From Adineta steineri (taxonomy: Eukaryota > Rotifera > Eurotatoria > Adinetida > Adinetidae): a stretch of DNA of 64,000 bases. The notes under the pieces were generated by a model, which did no database searches, was not told where the DNA came from, and saw only the letters and a program-made list of their open reading frames with translations. Shown here piece after piece: positions 44,934 to 57,639 of this stretch (position 1 is its first letter; each line of letters starts with the position of its first letter). Made by a program: the position numbers and the translations under genes. Location: contig CAJNOI010000052.1 in the NCBI GenBank assembly GCA_905250115.1, positions 104,969-168,968 of the forward strand, written 5' to 3'.

Positions 44934-45033
44934 NNNNNNNNNNNNNNNNNNNNNNNNNNNNNNNNNNNNNNNNNNNNNNNNNNNNNNNNNNNNNNNNNNN
45001 NNNNNNNNNNNNNNNNNNNNNNNNNNNNNNNNN
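44934..45033. other. Assembly gap of exactly 100 Ns
   Basis: A run of 100 N characters inside the Pumilio N-terminal coding region. The round number suggests a scaffold gap of unknown true length. On the minus strand the bases just before it (TAAATAGTT) look like an intron end. Confidence 0.99.
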
Positions 45034-46511
45034 AACTATTTAAATACAATAATATAATTCATAGTTAAATAAATAATAATATTCTAACTTACTATATTTA
45101 TAGAGAAAACAAATAATGTATTGACGAAAAAACAAACTAATTAATCAGCCGGTATAGTATGCTTGATATTCTTGTTTTTTTTACATAGGTACACAGGTAT
45201 GTAACGTTAAAGAAGAATACACACGGAAAGGGAGAAGATAGACAAGGCCTATGTACACTATGAACAACAGAAAACGGGGGCAACGACGGCGACGACGCGC
45301 GACGAGTTCCCTTTGAGAAAATACACACGAATAAAGAATAATAAACAATGACCAAAAAATTTGTAAACAATCAACATATAAATCGAACCATTGCGGGCGC
45401 AGTTTTCATACGTTCTTTGTGTGTTCGACCGCCATAAGATTGATATTAAACCTTCGAGTAAAAACCGATAAGAATTCAAAATAAAAACAAAAGAAAATGT
45501 CTAGAGAATAAACTTATGTAACAGAAATCTTTTTAAAGATACTCAATTTTTAACCATAGATGTCGTTAATTAATAGTCAAATGTAAGATTTAAATCATTA
45601 ATACGAAGTTTTAATGTTGCAATTAGAATAGAAAATGTGTCTTTAGAAATATAATCTATCGTTTTGATCATTAAAAACAAAATCAAACTAGTAACTCGAT
45701 CGTAAGATAAACTGTAAAAAAAACAACAACATATAGTACTACACAAATGACGATATATGAAAAGAAAAAATACGCTTGGATTCTTATCTATACAACCTCT
45801 CGTATTCCGTACTATACATTTTGATAAATTACTCAATAGTGTATAGTAAGCCTTTTGTTTTTTTCTCTTCTACGTGCCTTAAGTAATACGTCATTCGATT
45901 ATCGCTATACGAAGACAGTCATGCTGAGTATTCTTACAGTGATAAGAATATAATTTATTTGGACGTTATCTTAATTTTTAGTTTCGAAGTACAAATTTTT
46001 ATTTTAATTACATATATTATTGTTTTTTTAAAATAAAACTCAAATTGCTAATAGAATTTGTCCTTGATAACTAATAATAAATAATTACCAATATACTTTT
46101 ATTTCATAAAAGATACTTTAAAATATAAAATAATAGAAATTATTCATACGTATCTAAAAAAATGAAGATTGTGGGTATTTTATTCTCATTAAAACTAAAT
46201 GGCAGAATTACAGTAAGACAATTATGACATTTTCTTTATATATTGTTAAAAAATGATCGACACTATGTCGTATCTCTCAGAATTTTTCTGATATAAATAT
46301 AACGATATGAGTTTTAACAAATTCAATCTTTGTGTAAAAGATAGCTCTGGTTTTTTTACATCTAATTAACATATATATAGTATGTATTTGATTCATGTGG
46401 ACAAGAAAAACTTTATACAATAAGTCAAAAGCAATTTATTATTATAATAATAAAAAAAAGTAGAATAAAATGATAAATATAAAATATTAATTTTTAAGTA
46501 CTAAAAATGAC
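45034..46511. other. Pumilio 5' region and spacer to the AIFM3-like gene
   Basis: On the minus strand, CTATAAATATAGTAAGTTAG near 45080-45100 looks like the end of a non-coding first exon of Pumilio. A GC-rich patch (ACGGCGACGACGCGCGACGA near 45287-45305) may mark its promoter. No other gene is supported. Confidence 0.45.
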
Positions 46512-49419
46512 CTATTCAGGTTTATTCATTTTGAAATCCAAATGTTTTCTATAACCATACATATCATGTTCAATATCTTCCTTTCGAATATTTCGTCTAT
46601 GAAAAAAAACTTCAGCTATTTCACTCGATAATGGTTCATATTTTGATTGAGCTACTGCTCGTACATAACCATCAACGATATAATATGCAACAAATTTAAA
46701 TTCACCTTCAAGATCACCATGAATAATAACATTTTCTGGATCACGAGTATATCCAGCATAACGAATTGTTGTCTTATTATTTTGTGTTGTCCAATAGATT
46801 GGTGTTGTATAAAAATCAGTTTTTAATGAACGTACACCTGCCTTAGTTTGTCCAAGATAATAACGTAAAATAGTATCCGCTAGACAGAAAAGAAAATGTT
46901 AAATTATTTATAGTCACTATCCTAATTATTTTGTATAGAAAGAGTAATACAAGTCAATGAGCTAATGCATTAGATTATAATTTAGATCACAATTCTAGTC
47001 ATTTCATAGACTTGTACAGCTTCAACGAACAAAAAACGTGACCATTCACTACTATGACATTTTTTCATTTATGATTTTCAGAGTGATGCGACAATTGAGG
47101 GTGTCGATAGCTGATGGTAAAAGTGTACGTGTGAATGTGAATTTGTACTCAAATTAGTATTTTAAGAATTCAATCGATAGAATTGAGTATCTGCGTATAA
47201 CTTTTTAGTCTAAAGAACGATATCTGTAAGTTCTTTCGAACGAATATTAAGTATTATTTTTTACTTCGCGAAAATTTAAACGGAATATTATTATCTTTTT
47301 TATTCCCTAGAGAAAACTGCTAGACAGATAAATTATATGGTAAACAAGATTATATATGGCAACATAGTTCCGTCTTCTTATCTGCTATTAATCAAGCTTA
47401 ATTAATCTTTCATTCTAAAAATACTTCAATAAGCATATCGTCAAGTATTCAAATAACCTGTTAATTCTTTCATTCAATGACTAAATTAATAATAGATTAT
47501 AAAACTAACATGTATTTTTCATCTATTCTCAATCGGAACAAACTACTTGATAGAATCTATAGAATTTCTTTTCAATTAATAATTATGATTATTTACCAGC
47601 TTGATGACCTGTTGAGCAAGCCATTTGCCAATGTTGACAATTAATATCTTCTAAATTAAATACTCTCAATGGATATTTACATATATCACCGACAGCTAAA
47701 ACATGATCAACCGATGTTTCAAGACGTTCATTTATTTTAACAAAACCATCATCAGTCATTTCAACTGGAGAATTTTCATATAATTCTGTACATAAATCAC
47801 TACCAATAGCAACAAGAACTAAATCACATGGAACAGATTCACCTGTTCCCAATTCAACGAATTTAACAACATTATGATGACCCTAAATTACAATATAATA
47901 TATTGTAATCAAAAATATTGTTTTTCTCATAGAAATTTTACTGTTATTTCTGTAACAGTTGCTTGTGGATAAAATTTTGCACCATTACTTTCATGAATTT
48001 TTTGTATAGCATGACCAATTCGTTCACCAAAAATACCTAAAAATTATTAAGTAATAAATTTTTTTCGAAAATTCTTGTTTTTTTTTAGCACGTACGAAGC
48101 ATTGGTACTTTTGATCGCATAACAACTGAAATATTTTTCTTTTCATTTAAACCCGTTGTTAACCATCCACATAGTTCTAATGCAATAAATGAATCACCAA
48201 TAATAACAATATTATTTATATCTGGTGATTTTACTTTATCTAATTTGCAAAAGAAAAAAAGGAAACAAATTATATAATCATTTTATTTTCTTAATCTATC
48301 GGAGAAGAAAAAAACAACTTACTAACAAGTTTATCAGCATCATCGAGTGATCTCATATAAAATATATTTCGAAGATCATGACCTAATAATGACGAAGGTA
48401 ATTTTCTTGGTCGTAATCCAGTCGCTAATACTAAATAATCGTATGGAGTCGATTTTAATTGATTACCCAATTGTTTATATGTTATATTCTTCGTAATCCA
48501 ATTAATATTTGTTACTTCTGAATCGCATAATAACTCAATTTTAGTTTTCTTATAATAAGATTGATCACGAAGAAGTAAATCCTGAGGTTTTTTAGATGGT
48601 TGTTTCGATAATTGTACCTTGAAAAAATGGATTTATACTCATATCTTTATCATATAAATACTTACACGGTCATAAGGTAACGTTCCTTCTCGTGTCAATA
48701 AAACTATACGACCACGAAATCCATTTTGACGAAGCATATCAGCACATGTAAATCCACCTGAAAACGATACAAAGTTCTCATTAGTGTCATAAACCTTCAT
48801 TTTATTTTAAATGAAGTCATGCTTACCAGCGCCAGCTCCAATAATAGCCACTATTGGTTTTGGTTCAATTTCAAAATCTTCAGGTATTTTTATACGTTCA
48901 AGTTTTTCAAGATCTTCCTTTTGTGCTATCAATACAACTTCATCATCAACAATTTCGACCTCATATTCTAATAATAATACATATATAATTTAAAATTTAT
49001 TAAAGACAAAAAAAATAATTTAAAATATACTTGGTAAATTGCCATGACCTGGATGATCTTCTATATCGCCCGTATCGACACGATAACAAGCACCATGTGC
49101 AAAACAACGAAGACGATTATTAATTAACACTCCTAATTAATCAATTTGATCTACATATAAGCGCTAACAAAAAATCTTTATTCAAACCTTTGCTTAATGG
49201 TAGTTTATAATGACAACATTTGTTTGCATATGCATAAAATTTATTATCTTGTCTAATAAGTAAAACACTTGTATTGACAGATCCTGTATTAATTTCAAAT
49301 GCTTTCATCTGTCCATTATGTAATTCATTAACTCTACATAATTGATGACGAATTTGTTCATTTGATACTTGCCATAATTTACCATCGTTCTCATTAGCTG
49401 TCAATTTCAGAGTGTTCAT
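46512..49419 (-). CDS. AIFM3: AIFM3-like Rieske and FAD/NAD oxidoreductase
   Basis: The gene is read leftward through about nine exons. It begins MNTLKLTANENDGKLWQVS with a Rieske [2Fe-2S] domain: KCCHYKLPLSKG gives C-x-H, and RCFAHGACYRVDTGD gives C-x2-H. The pyridine-nucleotide-disulphide reductase part follows: first dinucleotide site VAIIGAGAGGFTCADMLRQN, DRVQLSK, LVLATGLRPRKLP, second site NIVIIGDSFIALELCGWL, and the FAD-binding VLAVGDICKYPL with HWQMACSTGHQAG. The C-terminus is KHLDFKMNKPE. This architecture defines AIFM3 (AIFL), linked to mitochondria and cell death in mammals. No clear mitochondrial presequence is visible. One intron (about 46880-47595) is large. Confidence 0.9.
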
Positions 49420-51335
49420 TCTGCTTGAAATTATGGAATATGTCTAAAATTTAAAAACTATTTAGACAATAACATGTTAACTGCCTGCGCACGTTTTAAG
49501 AAATTGTGAATTTGTATAAGCGGTTAGCTTTTTCTTTTTTCGTTTCATACGTTGGTTGATGTTATTAAAAAAAATAAAAGAATTACCTGTATTTCTTTCT
49601 GTATACCGTCTGATTTTTACCTTGTCATTGCTGCAAAGTAATTTTTATAAAAAGCATTTGACAAAACATAATAGAACAAATAGCATACTTTTCTTTTTCT
49701 TAATGTTACTAATGCATAGTAAAAGAAACTTGTGAAGAACATCATGTATACATAAGAAGTCAAATATTTTCATTGGTAAGGATGATTTTAGACCACTATT
49801 GAGAAAAAAAAATTCTATTCATGACATCTATATAATGAATTAAAAATATATTGAACTTAATAAACAATTTATTAATTAATGATTAAATAGTCTTTGATAA
49901 AGACTTGCAATTTGCAAACAAATTACATTCTATTCAAAAGAATATATTTAACCGGAAGGAAATATGGAACTAAATATAAATGCATTCTTTTTTTTTCATA
50001 TACTACTCATAAAAGATGCAATATTTCACGCTCTATAAATTAGCATTCCATTTCATTGCTATACCTGTTTATTTTCAAAAATTATTCGATAGAAAAGTAT
50101 AAAGACGTTCAATCACACATAAGAACGATCTGCAATAGATAATTCTCTGGGAGTTTGTGACTAAGGTTTAACACATTTTGATAATCAATAGAAAATCGAG
50201 CCAATTTTGTTAGTTGTAATATATCTAATCGTCTGTTCTCTTTTATCTAATCCGATCATATTATTGATGTGTAAATAACTTTGAAAAAAATAAAACTTCT
50301 CTTATTCTTATTTCTTATGATGCTGCTAAACATCAGCAGATGTTTTTCTCACATGCTAACACTTATTCGTTTCTTTTTTGTTTCATGTTCGTTTAGTGTG
50401 CAATGATAACACATGTAAAAGAATAGATTTGTTATAAACAAAATTATTTCAGATTAGATAAAGATTTTTTATTTGAATTACAAATCGTTAATCAAATATT
50501 TGTCTCATAATAAAGAAAATTCTAAGTTTTATGGATACAACATCTCTATACTAGGCAATACTACTGTATATCGAGATATTATCACAGATGTTGCATATAT
50601 ATTATCATTCTCAAGTTACTTTTTATTATTAGCAATTTAAAACATAGAAATTTTGTAAAGTCTATCAATTTCTAAACGAACAATATGTAGATATACATTA
50701 TTAAAAATTTATTGTTTTCTCATAATTTATTAGTTTTGCTTGACAGCAATTGAATTATTTGTACAAATACAAATTCAGTGCTAATGTGAGAAGTGGCATA
50801 TCATAAATGACAAGCAGCTGTCCTCCTGTAATAACATGACAATCTCAATTGGCTTGTCGTGTTATTTCACACATTTCTACGTCAGTGCGTGTGTACACAT
50901 TATCCTGCGGTGTGGTGTGATCACCATTCCTTTTTTTCGCTCGTTCTCTCATCATATCTGTTCAATCCAATATATTTCTTTCTACATGTCGCGCACGCAT
51001 AGGATATCAATGAACGTCTGTTCAATAAAAAAATCAAACTATCGTATGACTGATCAATGACCTCGGTCATATTTCTTTCCCTCATCTTTCTCTCTTTTTT
51101 TCCAAGATCTAGTTCGTCATTTTTCGTCTGTGCAAATCGGACGATTCACATTTTACTAAATAGTTGTTTTTCTCTCTTCTTTCTCTTTATCCGACCGACG
51201 AAAAAGAAGAATAATACATGTAAAAGTTCGAAGAAGAATTCAGTCATTCATTATAAATAAACATACATACAGACAGACACACGACATTTTCTTCTTTATA
51301 TTTACGTAGTACACATTTAATATAAAACTATTATC
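49420..51335. other. 1.9 kb intergenic region between divergent AIFM3-like and CPEB genes
   Basis: AT-rich; it should hold both promoters. A pyrimidine-rich, more GC-balanced part at 50880-51300 probably corresponds to the CPEB promoter and 5'UTR. ORFs of 60-75 codons there lack splice or domain support. Confidence 0.5.
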
Positions 51336-53182
51336 ATGGATGTCAATTGTTGTCCACGTAATGATTTTTCATTTCCAATGAAAAATAGTACAAAAGAATT
51401 TGTTTCAACATGGCCAACAGCAACAACCAGCAATGGAGTTACTTCAACAATATCGAGTAAGTTTAAACAATAATATTTTGAAGTAGAACGAATCATAAAG
51501 TAAATATCCGAACAAACATAGTGAACTTTTTCTTGAGAAGTAACAAATATAGCGAAAAGGTAAAGTTGCGATGTAGCACAATGATCTAGAAAAAGGTGGA
51601 AAAAAATCCAATAATTCTTTGTAGTACACTTCTCGAAACGTTAGTTATCAGAAGTAGCGAATTCTCACTGAGCACTTGGATAAAGTATTTTAAATCAAGA
51701 ATTTATTTATTTAGATGAAAATATCTTCGATCAAGAACAAAAACCTTTTCAAGATTACATTCTACGTAATACATCGAATATAATGTCACTTGAACAATCA
51801 TGTGTATTACCATTTCAACAACTTGTTTTAAATGATCTTAATCCTCGAAATTCTTCTTCAGCTATGCGTCCATTTTCATACAATAATGAAGCTTTACCAT
51901 TCAGTTCAAATCATCAATCTAATATAAATGATGAAAATGCATGTCCACCATGGTTACTTTCGTTAACATCATCGTCATCATCTCAACAACAACAGCAACA
52001 TCATCAACACCAACAACAACAACAATCGATTTTACCAATACGAGATGATACAACAGAAAATATCCGTCATTGGATTGGAGATTTTTCTACTGAACAATCA
52101 ACTGATATGAATGGTATACAACAAATTCCATTACTTTCACAAAAAGTATTTATTGGTGGTGTACCACGTTTTGCAACTGAAACTGATATTCATGCTAATT
52201 TTGATCGTTTTGGCGTATTTGAAATTCAATGGCCAAAATTACATGGTGCACATAAAGAACAACATCGTGAAAATGGATTCTTTCATATTGTCTTTCATAA
52301 TGCAAAATCTGTATGTTCATTATTAGATAATTGTTCAAGACAAACAAATAATAATGCATGTGCTGATTATTTTATTCATTTTGAAACCGCAACTGGTTCA
52401 AGAAAAACTGTTGAAGTTATTCCATGGAATATTGGAGATAATAATTATGCATTACGGTAGATAATTCATTTTTATTCGAAACATTTTGTTTTATATACTA
52501 TTTATATTAGGCCACCACAACAACTTGATTCAAAAAAAACCATATTTGTTGGAAATCTTCATGGTACAATGACAGCTAGATATTTATGGCGATTAATGGA
52601 AGATTTATTTGGTGGAGCTGTTTATGCCGGAGTTGATATTGATAAATATAAATATCCGTAAGTGATACAAAAATATATTATTTGATTGTTAAAAGAAGAC
52701 TATCCCTTTCTTTTAGAATTGGCAGTGGTCGAGTTACATTTGATAATAGTTCTAGTTTTCTTCATGCTGTTTCAACAGCTTTCGGTAAGTTAAAAATTGA
52801 ATGATGAGTATATCTCTAATATCATATGAAGTAAATAAAAGCATCTCTCTATCCATTATGTCTTTCATATAATTTCTGTATCGAATAAATTTTGATTGTT
52901 TTAGTTGATGTACGAACACCTCGTTTTTTAAAACGTCTTCAAATCGAACCACATTTACAATATCGATTCTGTTCTTTATGTAAAATATCAGCTGGTGATT
53001 TATTTTGTCGAAATTTTGCTTGTTTCGATTATTTTTGTCAACGATGTTGGCAAAAAATTCATATTGGTAATATGTCTTCGCATAAGGCAGTGACACGTCA
53101 TTCAAAATCATCACAGCCAATCTTTCATCCACCTATGCAAGCACAAACAGTTGGAACTGTTCGAAATGCAAATGGATTTTAA
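51336..53182 (+). CDS. CPEB: Cytoplasmic polyadenylation element-binding protein (CPEB)
   Basis: CPEBs bind UUUUAU-type elements and control poly(A) length and translation. Five exons (51336-51456, 51715-52456, 52511-52657, 52717-52784, 52905-53182) give 451 residues. The N-terminus is disordered with a Q/H-rich tract. RRM1 includes [20 protein letters not shown] and the CPEB-typical [14 protein letters not shown]2 has [18 protein letters not shown] and [16 protein letters not shown]. The C-terminal CEBP-ZZ zinc-binding domain reads [13 protein letters not shown], then [16 protein letters not shown] and HKAVTRH. The tandem-RRM plus ZZ order is diagnostic. Compact length resembles the CPEB1 branch, though an N-terminal phosphosite cannot be assigned. 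Confidence 0.94.
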
Positions 53183-53957
53183 AAGAAAATCAATTGAATA
53201 TATATATATATTTCTCTACAGATATATATGGATGTTTGTATGTATGTTTCATTTTGAATCTAATTTTTCTAGTCGTCGTCGTACATGTAGATGAATGGCT
53301 GTGTGTATGTGTACTCTTCTATTTTATTTTTTTACTTTTTTTTCTCTCGCTCTTTTCCTTACATGTCTTGTATATTGTATTGTAACTATCACTGATATTA
53401 GAATCAATTGAGATTTCTCAGTGTATGCAAACTCTTACGCTACTTTTTCTTTCTTTTTTTATTAGACAATTTCTCAAGCGTGTATTAGCCTGTGTCTCTT
53501 AGTTATTTTTTTTTGTCTTTGATTTATCTTGAATATGTCATTTAGAAGAAGAAGAAGAAAACAAAAATACTTTTAAATGAACAATGAATACAATTCATTT
53601 CCTATGTGACTATTTTATTCCAATATTTTTTTTTTGTTGTTCATATTCACTTTTCTTTTGGTTCTACTTTCTGTCTGTATTCGAAATGATCTGATTATTA
53701 TTCTTTATTTTTTTTGTTGCTGTTATCTTTATCATTTCTTTCTGCTTATGTTTGTCAGATAATAATTGAAAATAATAAAAAAAATCTATGACAAACGAAA
53801 CTGATGTTAATCCTTAAAAACAATGTATTAGATATGTGCTTTCGAACTGGAAGAAGAAAAAACTATTCTTAAAGCAATGAATTATGTCATTAGTATTGTG
53901 TAACATCGGTTATTTTATTACTTTTCAAAAATTTATTTTCCTAATAAATTATAATGA
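53183..53957. other. Convergent 3' spacer: CPEB and PUSL1 3'UTRs
   Basis: T-rich on the + strand with several TTTTAT hexamers and an AATAATAAAAAAAA signal near 53770. No gene. Any CPE-based self-regulation is only a possibility, given the base composition. Confidence 0.5.
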
Positions 53958-55089
53958 TTATCTAGAAACCATCATTTTACTATTTAACTGTTGATCATTA
54001 ATATCATCATCATCCTCTTCTTCTTGCATTCCCATTGTAACAATATCGAGATCATCTACCGCAGGATCATCGCGTTTGAATAATGGTGGATTCAAAAAAT
54101 CTTGTTCATTATATTTAACTTCAGATAAGAATAGACCATTTGGTTTAAGTGTCGTAGGTAATTGACTATCATAATAATCCGGTGGACAATCAAATCGATT
54201 AAGAACATCTTGAATTGTCATTTGTCCTTTAGCAATATGTACTAAAGTAGCTGTAATTCGTCGAATTAATTTATAAAGAAATGATTCAGCTTCAAAAACG
54301 AGATTATAAACTTTCATTGAAGAATGAAGTGGTGATGATTCTAACAATGGTACTAAACGTTCACCTTCACTTAAACTAAGACGCATTGTTTTTACTGGAC
54401 AACGACGTTCAAGTATCATACTTAAACGACCTTGAGTAGTTGTGAAAGCAGAAAAATTATGTTGACCCTAATTTAAAAAAATTATATTAACGTTATGATT
54501 TATCTTATTGATTTACTTGAAAAACTTCAATTCCTTTTCGAAATGCATCTAGATCATATGGTGGTTCAACATAAGTAATATGATCTTTTTCAAAAAGATT
54601 ATAAGTAGCTGGTGTTATATCACGAAGAATATATCGATGTTTTTTCTTTAAAAATGAAATATCATTATTAATATTTGTAAATTCCGATTCATTAAGAAAA
54701 CCTAATCGATAAACATATTTACGACCATAACAATGACGACGAAAATGAAAATTTGGTGATATATAATGAATACGTAAAATACGTATTTGTTCTTTTTTTT
54801 CTGTTAAATATATATTTAATGGTTGAACAAGTGTAGTTATATCAGTAGGTGATATCCAGTCAAATGTTGCTGTATTATGTAATGCATGAACACCACGATC
54901 AGTACGAGATGACACACCAAAACGAAGTGGATATTTTGTTGATTGAAAATGAAATAATGCACGTTCGATAGCATTTTGTACACAGTCAATTTTAGCACTA
55001 GGATTACCTTGAACACCGGCATAAGCTTGACCAGCATATGAAAAATGCATCATAAACCGTGGTAACTTAACATTTGATGAGTACGGCAT
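53958..55089 (-). CDS. PUSL1: tRNA pseudouridine synthase, TruA family (PUSL1-like)
   Basis: TruA-family enzymes isomerise uridine to pseudouridine in tRNA. Two exons read leftward (54517-55089, 53958-54467) encode 360 residues. The N-terminal fold begins LPRFMMHFSYAGQAYAGVQG. The catalytic motif is FGVSSRTDRGVHALHN near residues 58-73, with the nucleophilic Asp in RTDRG. FHFRRHCYGRKYVYRLG and FLYKLIRRITATLVHIAKGQ are the other conserved blocks. The acidic tail (MQEEEDDDDIND) is lineage-specific. It is closer to PUSL1 than to PUS1/PUS3 by size and by lack of long insertions. The ATG abuts TTTCTAG, another likely trans-splice acceptor. Confidence 0.88.
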
Positions 55090-55725
55090 CTAGAAAAACA
55101 TATATCAAAGTGATTGACTAATTTTATATGAATACTACATACAAATGTTTTAAAAATCAAGAATCTACGAAGTAGTTCATTTCATATTTAGAGAAAATAA
55201 TATAGCACTAGTTTAAAGCTATTCGTATAATTTCTTCAGAATGAAATGGTATTATTACAATGGAAATCACGATCAATCAAATAATATCGACTTAGATCAG
55301 GATTGAATTTGATCAGTAACTGAGATTACAATATTGAATCTGATTCATCTAGTGGCGGATCTAGGATTTCCGAAGGGAGGGCCGATTCCTGGCTAGATAA
55401 GGGCGATACCTGAGTAGGGGGAGGACGATTTCGGCTAAAAACAATTTCTGAGTCCTATCGAAGTAGTGTGAATTTATTTTTTCATTCATTTTTGCTGTAA
55501 AAAATCAAAAAAATTTCTGAAGATGGGGCGATCGCCCCCATCGCTCATCCCTAAATCCGCCACTGGATTCATCGTTGTTGATCAATAGCATCACTATAGA
55601 AATTCGTGTAGCGTATATTTTTATATTCCTTGTCAATTTAAAATATCGAAGAAAAATATAGATAAATAATTTATAACAACATTTTTATTTTCGTTTTTTT
55701 CTACAAAAACACAAAACAATAAAAT
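55090..55725. other. Spacer containing a hAT-type MITE
   Basis: Apart from the 216-bp inserted element at 55350-55565, this is AT-rich sequence forming the PUSL1 upstream region and the POP4 3'UTR. No gene seen. Confidence 0.6.
55350..55565. mobile_element. hAT-like MITE with 8-bp target-site duplication
   Basis: The element runs from TAGTGGCGGATCTAGGATTT to TCCCTAAATCCGCCACTG, terminal inverted repeats of about 18 bases with the first base of the left end changed from C to T. It is flanked on both sides by GATTCATC (55342-55349 and 55566-55573), an exact 8-bp duplication as produced by hAT transposases. The inside is GC-richer than the locus (ATGGGGCGATCGCCCCCATC near the right end) and non-coding. 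CAGTGGCGG-type ends are widespread among animal MITEs. Confidence 0.92.
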
Positions 55726-56451
55726 TTAACAAAATTTATTCATATATTCGATGCTTGTCGATCGTTTTTGTCCGCGTTGTTCTGGTCGTACAGCAATTGC
55801 TGAGCCAGATACAAATATTGTTTGATCTTTCTCGCCAACTGGAATATTCATTGAAAATAGACAATCTTTTTTCATAATTGAGCAACGACGATTTTTTGTT
55901 TTTTCAACAATCACAAAGATATTTTTTGTTTCTTGAATAACAATTCCTTCTTTACCAATTAATGATTTATTTTTAGCTTGAACAATTCGTATTATACATC
56001 CATGATAATCAGCTGTAATAATTCGTTGAAGAATAGATTCATTACTTGTTGTATCTTTTAATAATTCACTTATATATTGTTTCCATAGATGATTCATAAA
56101 TATATAATTATTATAATCACATTCAACTTGATCTTTACGTAATTGTTGAGCATTATGACGAACTTGTTTTATTGTTTTTGTTAATAATTTATTTCCTTTA
56201 CGTGATAAATGTTTTCGTTTTTGTCGAGAAAATTGATGAATATTTTTTGAATTTGTACCAATTATTTGTTGTTGATGTCGAAGAGATTCAATTAGAGATG
56301 ATTGTTTTATTGTATCCGATTGTACAAGAGTATGAACAAGTGATGATATAAAATCATTTCGATCTGTTGTTGATCGAGCAATGCATAGATGAGGTTCAAC
56401 TAGTTTAGGTGCAGATGAATAGATTGTTGCATGTTGATGATGTAAATCCAT
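55726..56451 (-). CDS. POP4: RNase P/MRP protein subunit POP4 (RPP29)
   Basis: POP4 is a core protein of RNase P and RNase MRP, which process tRNA and rRNA precursors. The single exon encodes 241 residues. A basic N-terminal half (QFSRQKRKHLSRKGNKLL) precedes the Sm-like RPP29 fold: ITADYHGCIIRIVQAKNKSL, IGKEGIVIQETKNIFVIVEK and IMKKDCLFSMNIP. It ends AVRPEQRGQKRS. Upstream of the ATG is ATATTTCAGATAA, an acceptor seven bases before the start. WASHC3 lies 117 bp further upstream on the same strand. Confidence 0.92.
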   Translation of the reverse strand: MDLHHQHATIYSSAPKLVEPHLCIARSTTDRNDFISSLVHTLVQSDTIKQSSLIESLRHQQQIIGTNSKNIHQFSRQKRKHLSRKGNKLLTKTIKQVRHNAQQLRKDQVECDYNNYIFMNHLWKQYISELLKDTTSNESILQRIITADYHGCIIRIVQAKNKSLIGKEGIVIQETKNIFVIVEKTKNRRCSIMKKDCLFSMNIPVGEKDQTIFVSGSAIAVRPEQRGQKRSTSIEYMNKFC

Positions 56452-56568
56452 ATTTATCTGAAATATTGATTTTTAATTAATTACAGAAATAAATATGATA
56501 AATTTTTATTAATAAAATCGACAGAAAAAAAAAGAATGAAAAGAAAAGACTTATGCTCATTGCAATGT

Positions 56569-57557
56569 TTAATCTGGACCAATAACAGATCTAGAATAAA
56601 AAGAAGATTAAATGAATAAATAAATTTTCAGAAATAAATGTACTCGATTAAAGTTTGATCGAGACCATCAGCAACCATTTTATGTCGAACACCCTCACGT
56701 GGTACACGCTAAAAAGTGAAAATCAGTTATAAGAATGACATTAGTAGAGTATTATCATACCATAGCCAACATTTTTTTGTATTTTGTCGTTCGAGGGTCT
56801 TCTACTACTTCAGGTTCAGGTGGAGGAGGTGGCGGTGGGGGTGGCGGCGGTGGACCTCCAGAAGATGGAGGAGGTGGTGGTGGTACTCCCGCTGGTAGTG
56901 GTGGAGCAGGAGGAGGAGGTGGACCAGAAGTAATACTAGTATTTGCTGATGATACAGTTTGTTCAGTAGTAGTAGTTGCCGATGTTACTGGAGTTAAAAC
57001 ATCTGCAAGATCAAGTGCTTGATAGCCTGGAGTTGAACGAAGCTAGAAAAGAGAAATAAGAGTAAATCTTTGGAAAAAGAGTTTTTTCGACAAATGTATA
57101 TAACGAATGTTTTTAGTTCTCCAGTCAAGATCAATCATATCTTGACTAAGTCTTTTAACTACAGTTCAAAGTGTTATATCTGTAATCAGACTATGTAACT
57201 ATAAGTATTTTATACTGGCGGAACTCAAAAAACAAGAACTTTTTCTCAGAAACATAAATCAATAAAAAATCTTTACTTTAGAATCAAGAATTGCGAAATC
57301 AGCATCAATACGTTGTAAACTAGTTTCAAGTTTTTGAAATTTATTTTCAATTTGTGCACTGAATGTATTAAAAAAATGAACTGTGTTTAGTAGAAATTGA
57401 TTTATATGTTCAGTTTGACGTCGTTGATTAATTGGATCAAGCTAAAACATATATATATATAAAGAAAGATAATGAATATGCATAAATATTATTCTACTTT
57501 TGTATAATCAAGTGCCGTATTGACTATAACTTGATCATCATCCACATCAGAATCCAT
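56569..57557 (-). CDS. WASHC3: WASH complex subunit 3 (CCDC53) with a polyproline tract
   Basis: WASHC3 is part of the WASH complex, which drives Arp2/3 actin on endosomes. Five exons read leftward give roughly 197 residues: MDSDVDDDQVIVNTALDYTK, then LDPINQRRQTEHINQFLLNT and IDADFAILDSKLRSTPGYQA, the conserved coiled-coil part. DPRTTKYKKMLAM and VPREGVRHKMVADGLDQTLI follow, matching the WASHC3 C-terminal block, with a short end ESVIGPD. Between them is a long polyproline segment (GPPPPPAPPLPAGVPPPPPP and an 11-Pro run) not found in human CCDC53. The ATG directly follows GTTTCAG. The upstream neighbour ends only 82 bp away. Confidence 0.88.
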
Positions 57558-57639
57558 CTGAAACTTATTTAATATCAAATAGAGAAGAAAAAAACGATTT
57601 CAAAAGATCAAAACAAATATATATATATATAGATTATCA

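Noticed and set aside
44813-45049. ORF running through the N gap
   Set aside because: It is an artefact of translating Ns, and its non-N part is out of frame with the Pumilio reading.
53183-53957. TTTTAT elements as evidence that CPEB regulates its own mRNA
   Set aside because: The region is so T-rich that such hexamers are expected by chance; noted only as a possibility.
56716-57022. + strand ORFs rich in Arg/Trp or Gly
   Set aside because: They are antisense or frame shadows of the WASHC3 polyproline coding sequence.
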